Shown here: in pieces, positions 21,801-26,257 of the stretch | Numbering within the stretch: the first letter of the stretch is position 1 | Layout of the letters: the number at the start of each line of letters is the position of its first letter | Assembly: GCA_028565635.1 (NCBI GenBank) | Contig: JAOXYB010024179.1 | Location: 1-26,257, forward strand | Direction: 5' to 3' | DNA: 26,257 nucleotides | DNA from: Phoronis ovalis | Lineage: Eukaryota; Phoronida; Phoronidae | Program-made: the position numbers and the translations under genes | Notes under the pieces: model-generated | What the model was told of the DNA's origin: nothing | The model's input: only the letters and a program-made list of their open reading frames with translations | Database searches by the model: none

Positions 21801-24800
21801 CTGTAGCTCTGACTAGACCAGGAAGCACCTTGTGATCGACAATAGCACCGTCAAACAGAGGTCCAAAATAAGGGACCTACAATATACAATTTCTTGTCCA
21901 CTGTATTAAACAGATGATAGCAAATAAAGGCATAATAACTCTAAGTATCTGTTAACAGTAACAAACGGGTCAAAAAATGTTCAAATAAATGTTTTAGCAA
22001 GAATTTTCACCATATGAAACAATGTACAAATTGAATTAAAATTTTCTAGTTAGCTTTTATAATCATGTTGGACTAATTAAAAGTCTTGGAAATTGTCAAA
22101 AAAACATCACATACAGATAACTGCAACAATTTCGTTAGAAACTATGGTTTCATCACATTGATTAAAACTTTTGAAGATATTATGCTTTCCCCACGAAGCT
22201 ACTGGAAACTTTAATTATTCTGGAATAGGCACTGTATAATCACTTAATAATACGAATTGTTAGACTGGATACTGTACCTGAGGTTTTCTAATTATTTGTA
22301 TCCTGAACAGTCCATTGTGTAAAGGACATATCACAATCAGTACATCACCAAATTCAGTGGGAATGATTCCACTTCGGTAATCTCTGGAATGCTCAGACCA
22401 TATAATGTGTATTTCGTCGTTTCCTAAGTGTCGAAGCTAGAAAAATAATAAAAATAACATATTTTAGGCCTACATGTAGATGTTTTAAAAAATTACAAGA
22501 CTTGTTAAAAGAGAAGGTTATAGTAATACAAGCAGAGCTTGCATTTATTTCTTGTACACAAAAGGTTTTACATGTTTAGATGCCATCAAGACAAATGTGA
22601 AACTGCTCAAAATCCCTTGTGGTTAATGATCATTAACAGTGCACACACAACCAACATAATGTTTTCGGAATGGCTAGGATTTGATAATTTACTAGATTAT
22701 GTGAGACTCTCACATTATTTAGGCCTGTCTGAGGAAAAGGTTAGCCAGTTTAAACTTGGAAAAAGTCACACTAACTAAGGTAATACGGAAGCCAGAGTCC
22801 AGATATTATCTATGCAAAGCAAACAAGCTGACTGATTTTTTCAGAAAAACTTTGCTGCCTTTTTCACTAAATAAGTTCACTAGTGCAGCTAAAAGATTTT
22901 TTTTTTGTGTCACATTGACTATGATGTATACCTTTCTATGTTTGTCCTCCTCAGTTTCAGAAGGCATTCTAGTGGATACATGATACAAGATTTCAACCGA
23001 TGATGTAGCATAATATGGGGCTGTTTCACCGTTAGTTTTGTTCTTCTGAAGTCCTCCCATAAATCCCAGATGTGTTTCTAGGTCAACCTAACACATTTAG
23101 CACAAAGTATTACAAATATTCAACTTTAAAAAATTATGACTAGGAAGGGAAAAAACTGAGCTGCTGTTTCCTTTCTCTCTTTTGACTGGCTGGTGGACAA
23201 TTTGAAGAGTAGAGTATTAGTCTCGCATCTTGGTACTCTTTACTGAGACTGTCCACGAGCATCAAGTACCAGTAGCCAAAGTACTCCTTTAAAAGGACAC
23301 AGAATATTACCTATGTACTAAGTAGTTAATCATTATTATACTCAAAGTTACTTAATAACTCACTTCTTTATCACTATTTTTACAGGTAGATATACAGTAT
23401 GATTAGAAATTGTTATATAATTCAAGGGTGTAGTTAGCAGTCAACGAAGCATACCCCAGAAACGGAGTAGGAAATGGACCAGCTTACCTCCCATCCTAAA
23501 CCAGCCACAAAGTCTTCAAATGCTTTGCTTCCAACACTGTTAGAAAGAATCGACTGCTTGTCCTCCTGCCCCTCGGCAATGTATATCACAGCTATTTTAT
23601 GTGTCTCACGACTGAAGCACAATGAAGTAATTATCATAATTCTATTAGCAGTAACAGTGGCTGTAAATTATTAGTTGCACCGTGGTAAAAATATCATATG
23701 CATTATGCATATAACAGCCTCTAAGCAATTTTGATACTCTTTAAAAACTGTCTTTAAAATATCTCTAATTAAATAGCTTTTGCCACAGTAGTGATATGAC
23801 AATGTCTTTAAATTATCATTGGCATATGGAATGTGTGATACAATAATTTGCAAACAAAATGAAGCAATTCAGTACTTACCACCTTTGATTATCCAGGTTT
23901 TTTAGCTCTCTTAACAATTTGTCACTTTTCCTGAGCAGATCAAAGTGTGGTCTCTTCACCCACGACATCAGACCCAACTGATCAAGAAGCAAACGACAAA
24001 TTTGGAATGGTGAAGATGGTTCAAAGTTCATGGGTGGAAGGTATCGCTTAGCAACAGCACTGAAATAACAACACCACCATAAGACTTGATTTTCTTAAGG
24101 ATCAACAGTGTGTGCTGTTAATCAGCCTGCTGAATCATAACAAAATGTATATAATTTGAGCAGTTGACAGCATACATCATTTTGCCAGCATAGAAGTGCC
24201 AATTTAATTGAGTACACCATTTCAGTAGACGGTAAACAGACAGAGGTACTGCTTACTCTGAATCTGTTGAATGCTCTGTGTAAAACTCCTGCTCTCCATC
24301 TTGCTGCTGTAGTACCAGTCCCACTGTTTCACTTTCAACGTGCAAACTAAGCTCACTTGGTGGAGCAGCAGATATATTCAATGCTTCTCCTGGTGTTAAC
24401 AGACATTCTGGACTTGTAAGACCAATATATATTAGTAACTGAAATAAGAACACCATTAGTGATTGAGTATATGGGCATTAAGACGTTATCAATGCAGTTT
24501 CTCCTGAAATCAAGCACAACAGTTGTTTTGCCCATCAGTTAGCTCAATTGACAAGAGTTGTATGACTACTCAGGAGACCCTGGGTTCATGCTATTCAATG
24601 GTAGTTTGCTGAGCAGCACATTTTAAACTGGTAAAAACTCACATTACTTAGTTTTAAATCAGTCAGCTGTAAATGAGTGCGTATTACAGCATCAACACAC
24701 ATGATTACAAAAAAGTAAAATGAGTGTACTTAAAAAACTGTATGGCATAATGCCATGCTTACTTTATTGAGATTATCGTCTCCACATTCACAATTGTCAA

Positions 24801-25107
24801 AAGATGGCAGTTCTGCAGGATCTTGTTTCTTATGACTTTTTATACATAGTGAGTCTATGGACGAGTTTGATTTTTTCCTTTTCATATCTGCTAATTCATC
24901 TAGTATTATAACTGGACAAGGTTCTAAAAGAACAATAAAACAGTAAAAGCTTCTGTACGCATTTTAAATTCAGCAAACAAATATCACATCTACACAAATG
25001 TACCTGGCATTTTAGCTCTCTGCATAATTTGTATTTTCAGTGGTACTCCGAACCAGACCAATAGGTGCTTAATCCTCACTTTGCTTAGTACACGGCCTTG
25101 AAGCTTC
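15680..25107 (-). CDS. RALGAPA: Ral GTPase-activating protein alpha subunit, C-terminal 524 residues in 11 exons (partial, 5' end off window)
   Basis: Eleven exons join in frame with GT-AG introns and encode 524 residues to a TAG stop. Exons: 25107-25004, 24923-24763, 24438-24257, 24059-23880, 23611-23488, 23087-22932, 22436-22278, 21876-21749, 21290-21184, 20735-20604, 15822-15680. The product is the catalytic alpha subunit of RalGAP, which with a beta subunit stimulates GTP hydrolysis by RalA/RalB and lies under Akt control in mammals. In visible-part numbering the Rap/Ran-GAP domain spans about 205-430. It contains [48 protein letters not shown] and [16 protein letters not shown], where Asn308 is the catalytic asparagine thumb, then [24 protein letters not shown] and RATAINASR. 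The [11 protein letters not shown] ending is typical of the alpha subunits, not beta. A 90-residue low-complexity tail follows. A1 versus A2 cannot be decided; a single pre-duplication gene is likely. The N-terminal part is beyond the right edge. Confidence 0.95.
15823..16282. other. Last RALGAPA intron, 3' part
   Basis: AT-rich intron sequence next to the acceptor of the last coding exon. Nothing recognisable was found before the short GTTTGGTAAAACA duplication that introduces the minisatellite. Confidence 0.5.
16283..16322. repeat. Short direct repeat GTTTGGTAAAACA
   Basis: The 13-base word GTTTGGTAAAACA occurs at 16283-16295 and again at 16310-16322, 27 bases apart, immediately left of the 51-bp array. 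Confidence 0.8.
16330..16584. repeat. 5 x 51-bp minisatellite with alternating dimer structure
   Basis: Five contiguous 51-bp units start at 16330, 16381, 16432, 16483 and 16534, each beginning TGCATACTACTGCAATCCAG. The units are identical except for the final base, which alternates G, T, G, T, G. The array therefore has a 102-bp higher-order repeat. Because 51 is divisible by 3, two plus-strand frames stay open across it. Those frames are a by-product, since the array lies in an intron of the minus-strand RALGAPA gene. Confidence 0.97.
16640..17180. other. Intronic, nothing recognised
   Basis: AT-rich intron sequence between the two tandem arrays, with no motif or frame of interest seen. 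Confidence 0.5.
17185..17259. repeat. 3 x 25-bp tandem repeat
   Basis: Three exact head-to-tail copies of a 25-bp unit beginning CTTCAAGATAACGTATGCCC start at 17185, 17210 and 17235. A fourth copy breaks off after five bases (CTTCT). The copies show no differences, indicating a young array. Confidence 0.95.
17265..18330. other. Intronic, nothing recognised
   Basis: AT-rich intron with A-runs. No coding frame, RNA gene or array was seen. Confidence 0.5.
18336..18698. mobile_element. Foldback / MITE-like element
   Basis: ACTATTTGCATGCACTTG at 18336-18353 has a perfect 18-bp inverted copy at 18681-18698. The similarity extends imperfectly inward to about 18375 and 18661 (CAGTCTCAGACC versus the complement of GGGTCTGACTG). 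Inside, a second nested inverted pair occurs: CAGCATG and GTGAATGAA (18386-18410) against TTCATTCAC and CATGCTG (18440-18470). Length about 363 bp, terminal inverted repeats near 40 bp and no coding capacity fit a non-autonomous DNA transposon. Flanks TAATAG and TTATAG could be a decayed target-site duplication. It lies in the last RALGAPA intron. Confidence 0.65.
18700..20200. other. Intronic, no gene supported
   Basis: Two 107-codon frames (minus 19047-19370, plus 19988-20311) show no recognisable domain and lie within the intron. A perfect 18-bp palindrome, TAAAATAACGTTATTTTA, sits at 19408-19425. The patch around 20030-20160 is somewhat GC-richer and might be a decayed mobile element. Confidence 0.45.
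20204..20275. repeat. 16-bp inverted repeat hairpin
   Basis: AGTCCAAGGAAAAGTA (20204-20219) and its exact complement TACTTTTCCTTGGACT (20260-20275) flank a 40-base loop. It could be a small foldback element or a hairpin in the RALGAPA pre-mRNA. It lies about 330 bases inside the last intron, downstream of the donor at 20603. Confidence 0.85.
20604..20735 (-). CDS. RALGAPA: RALGAPA exon (charged C-terminal tail)
   Basis: The 132-base exon between TTTTATTTAG and AGAG|GTAAGT encodes 43 whole codons rich in Lys, Glu, Ala and Ser (for example [14 protein letters not shown]), probably a helical or disordered tail. It has no clear counterpart in the short vertebrate C-termini I recall. If the following intron were retained the frame would run on about 42 codons to a stop. 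Confidence 0.85.
21184..21290 (-). CDS. RALGAPA: RALGAPA exon (end of the GAP region)
   Basis: The 107-base exon opens after CAATTGTCAG and ends CCCCAG|GTTTGT. It encodes [20 protein letters not shown] and [11 protein letters not shown], matching the C-terminal end of vertebrate RALGAPA proteins. It ends one base into a codon completed by the next exon (Ala). Confidence 0.92.
21749..21876 (-). CDS. RALGAPA: RALGAPA exon (GAP domain C-terminal part)
   Basis: The 128-base exon opens after TATATTGTAG and encodes [20 protein letters not shown] and [11 protein letters not shown]. The donor is ACATT|GTATCC. This choice is supported because joining TT to T of the next exon gives Phe and restores the family FYEER motif, whereas later GT sites do not. 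Confidence 0.92.
22278..22436 (-). CDS. RALGAPA: RALGAPA exon carrying the catalytic asparagine thumb
   Basis: The 159-base exon (53 codons, phase 0) opens after TTTTTCTAG and ends CCTCAG|GTACAG. It encodes [16 protein letters not shown], in which the Asn of GND is the catalytic thumb that replaces an arginine finger in Rap/Ral/Rheb GAPs. It is followed by [13 protein letters not shown]. The catalytic residue is present, so the protein is expected to be active. Confidence 0.95.
22932..23087 (-). CDS. RALGAPA: RALGAPA exon (GAP domain core)
   Basis: The 156-base exon (52 codons, phase 0 at both ends) opens after GTGTTAG and ends AAAG|GTATAC. It encodes [36 protein letters not shown] and an acidic end. 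It corresponds to the part of the Rap/Ran-GAP fold before the asparagine-thumb helix. Confidence 0.95.
23488..23611 (-). CDS. RALGAPA: RALGAPA exon (GAP domain, N-terminal strand-helix unit)
   Basis: The 124-base exon between TGTGCTTCAG and GAG|GTAAGC encodes [18 protein letters not shown] and [11 protein letters not shown], nearly identical to the family signature. This is one of the strongest diagnostic segments for the alpha subunit. Confidence 0.95.
23880..24059 (-). CDS. RALGAPA: RALGAPA exon (start of the GAP region)
   Basis: The 180-base exon opens after TTATTTCAG. It encodes [15 protein letters not shown] and [13 protein letters not shown], the conserved segment just ahead of the Rap/Ran-GAP domain. 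Two in-frame donors overlap here: CAAAG|GTGGTA and GGTG|GTAAGT. I chose the second because it is the stronger consensus and yields Cys before RETHKIA, as in the family. Confidence 0.88.
24257..24438 (-). CDS. RALGAPA: RALGAPA exon (linker)
   Basis: The 182-base exon opens after CTTATTTCAG and ends TCAGA|GTAAGC. It encodes 60 residues including [17 protein letters not shown], a TSPECL-type motif of the alpha family, then a Gln/Glu-rich acidic linker. It leaves two bases (GA) that join with T of the next exon to give Asp. Confidence 0.85.
24529..24602 (+). repeat. tRNA-like sequence, probable SINE head or tRNA pseudogene
   Basis: Within a RALGAPA intron, on the opposite strand to the gene, TTAGCTCAATTGACAAGAG (from 24539) resembles a Pol III A box/D arm. 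GGTTCATGC (24583-24591) resembles a B box, at a normal 43-base spacing. The D stem (GCTC/GAG) can form but the T and acceptor stems pair poorly. A functional tRNA is therefore unlikely and a decayed tRNA-derived SINE is the better reading. Confidence 0.5.
24763..24923 (-). CDS. RALGAPA: RALGAPA exon (linker ahead of GAP domain)
   Basis: The 161-base exon begins after GTTCTTTTAG and ends AAA|GTAAGC. It encodes [19 protein letters not shown] followed by a Ser/Lys-rich, acidic linker. The preceding intron is only 80 bases, the shortest here. It joins the next exon in phase 0. Confidence 0.85.
25004..25107 (-). CDS. RALGAPA: RALGAPA exon, first visible
   Basis: The 104-base exon opens after TTATCATACAG and ends CCAG|GTACAT. 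Its first base completes a codon begun in an upstream exon. It encodes [14 protein letters not shown] and surrounding residues, a hydrophobic/helical stretch ahead of the GAP domain, and its frame continues perfectly into the next exon. A less likely alternative acceptor lies a few bases downstream (CTTCAAG|GC). Confidence 0.8.
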
Positions 25108-26110
25108 CTGTATGATAAGAGGAACTGATCTCTCTAGGTTACCTTAAAATTAGCCAACAATAGGGAGGGAGTTGGTATTACATCATATATTTTATTTTAT
25201 GTATACTATATGTCCAGACAAGAAAATAATGCACAAAATAGCGCAATTTTCTTAGGATAAAACATTGTATAAATTAATTCTACATAAGAAAATCTAAGTT
25301 TTTATTAATTGGATATAGTTGGCTTAATCACTGAAAGCAAAGTATTTGTTATGTGATACCACAGAATAGTTCTGAGACAAATTCTTTTGCATCTGTATGA
25401 CATTTTTGAGAAAAGAAACAATTTCCCAGAAAGCATGGCAGACACACTTAAAATCAATAGTAAAGCACAAAAATTTACAGGAGACCATCACTGAAAATCA
25501 AAGAAAGCTGAAGCTCTTATGCTACAGGCATTACATTTCTGCACGATTAAAAATAGAGGAGTGATTGCGTGTACAACATAGAATAATTACAAATTAATAA
25601 ACAATTTCACCAATTAAAAATATTTTTGGACATTGATATAGCCTAATCATATGACCAGAGAATGGAAATACGCAGAAGTTATGGAAAAAGAAAGATGCTT
25701 GACCACCACACTTAGCTTACCTTTGCGAAATTTTTCCAGAAAGACTAAAAGTTGGAAATAAAGTGCCAAAATATTTAGCAAAAAGCTATCAGCAATATCA
25801 ATTGTTTTAATAAAAATCTTCTGTTTTGTCTATCTTTACGAGTTCAATAAATCTAATTAAAGGAATATGGACGGTAAAAGATTAAAAAAACATTTCCTGC
25901 ATGCAGTTGTTCTCAAGCCTTTTTCATCACTGATTTATCTACTATTTCCTGATATTTATACACACCCAAACCGCTATTCAATTTCACTTTAAATAAAGGC
26001 TTATCTGACTTTAAAAAATCGTAGAAAAAGAAACAATTGAGTATGTAACTATATTATACTTTATATCAACTGGAAAAATTCCAAATATTAACATTTATTT
26101 GTCATAATTG
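25108..26110. other. RALGAPA intron and upstream sequence
   Basis: Apart from the possible exon near 25721 nothing coding is convincing. A minus-strand frame of about 55 codons from 25493 lacks a suitable donor. The rest of RALGAPA must lie beyond the right edge. Confidence 0.4.
25721..25744 (-). other. Possible upstream RALGAPA microexon or exon end
   Basis: On the minus strand a strong donor, GCAAAG|GTAAGC (exon edge 25721), follows a good acceptor, CCAACTTTTAG (exon edge 25744), defining a 24-base exon whose phase fits the next exon (AG|G gives Arg). Alternatively the exon is longer: a frame reading LLNILALYFQLLVFLEKFRK runs into the same donor, but it is out of phase with the main acceptor of the next exon. 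I cannot choose between these. Confidence 0.25.
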
Positions 26111-26257
26111 CTATTCAATGTATGGTTGTTTGTATTTTCAGTATTGGGGAGGGGGTTAGAACAGCCATTCATGAGACTATTGAATGTATGTTTGTTTTGC
26201 ATGTTTAATATTGGGGGGAGGGGCTTAGAACAGTCATTTATGAGACTGTATATGAGA
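26111..26257. repeat. 66-69-bp tandem repeat running off the window
   Basis: Two imperfect head-to-tail copies begin at 26111 (CTATTCAATGTATG) and 26177 (CTATTGAATGTATG). Each contains a G-run and ends TTAGAACAG-CATT-ATGAGA. The start of a third copy (CTGTATATGAGA) reaches the window end. Copy lengths are 66 and 69 bases, with several substitutions and small indels. Confidence 0.85.

Noticed and set aside
22539-22778. A 79-codon plus-strand frame between RALGAPA exons
   Set aside because: It lies mostly in an intron, antisense to the gene, with no motif.
24529-24602. A functional tRNA gene
   Set aside because: A and B boxes are present but the acceptor, anticodon and T stems do not pair as required.
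20604-25107. Assignment to RALGAPB, TSC2 or RAP1GAP
   Set aside because: These share the Rap/Ran-GAP fold, but RETHKIA...AEGQEDK, GGLQKNK, STRMPS and the [11 protein letters not shown] end are signatures of the RALGAPA proteins.
25324-25493. A minus-strand frame of about 55 codons with a good acceptor, considered as a RALGAPA exon
   Set aside because: No donor gives the phase needed for the next exon and the translation shows no family motif.
1-26257. Prokaryotic systems such as CRISPR arrays, operons or phage modules
   Set aside because: The genes are spliced animal genes and the tandem arrays have no spacer-repeat architecture.

Overview
The window is AT-rich animal nuclear DNA with GT-AG spliced genes, AT-rich intergenic stretches and one 100-base assembly gap. 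Two genes can be read with confidence, both on the minus strand. The first is an intronless INSM-family (insulinoma-associated) SNAG/zinc-finger transcription factor at 6101-7246. The second is the last eleven coding exons of a Ral GTPase-activating protein catalytic alpha subunit (RALGAPA1/2 type) between 25107 and 15680; its 5' part lies beyond the right edge. Most RALGAPA introns are short (80 to about 500 bases), which suggests a compact invertebrate genome. An ascidian-like chordate is my best guess, but nothing in the window proves it.

Layout from left to right. 1-6100 is non-coding 3' flank of INSM, with two CCAAT-containing patches (about 2860-2960 and 3480-3720) that look like candidate cis-regulatory elements. 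6101-7246 is INSM. It has a minus-strand TATA box at 7484-7490 and two bHLH-type E-boxes further upstream. 7800-15350 is intergenic. It carries a GC-rich hairpin region near 9700, a 24-bp duplication, a clustered palindrome/motif array (10680-11420), a compositionally distinct block (11480-11760), a 3 x 24-bp array and the N gap. From 15354 rightwards comes RALGAPA: a poly(A) signal, the last coding exon, then a 4.8-kb last intron. That intron is loaded with repeats: a 5 x 51-bp minisatellite, a 3 x 25-bp array, a 363-bp foldback/MITE-like element and several inverted repeats. The remaining ten exons encode the whole Rap/Ran-GAP domain. A tRNA-like (SINE-type) remnant sits in one intron, and a 66-69-bp tandem repeat runs off the right edge.

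The two genes act in unrelated processes: neural/endocrine transcriptional repression (INSM) and Ral/mTORC1-linked GTPase control (RalGAP). Their adjacency is nevertheless notable, because from memory the vertebrate paralogues are also paired (INSM2 with RALGAPA1, INSM1 with RALGAPA2). This looks like an ancient microsynteny, possibly maintained by INSM enhancers lying in or near RALGAPA. I did not find evidence of a new enzyme system. The most unusual features are the conserved linkage, the palindromic motif array, the alternating-dimer minisatellite and the foldback element.
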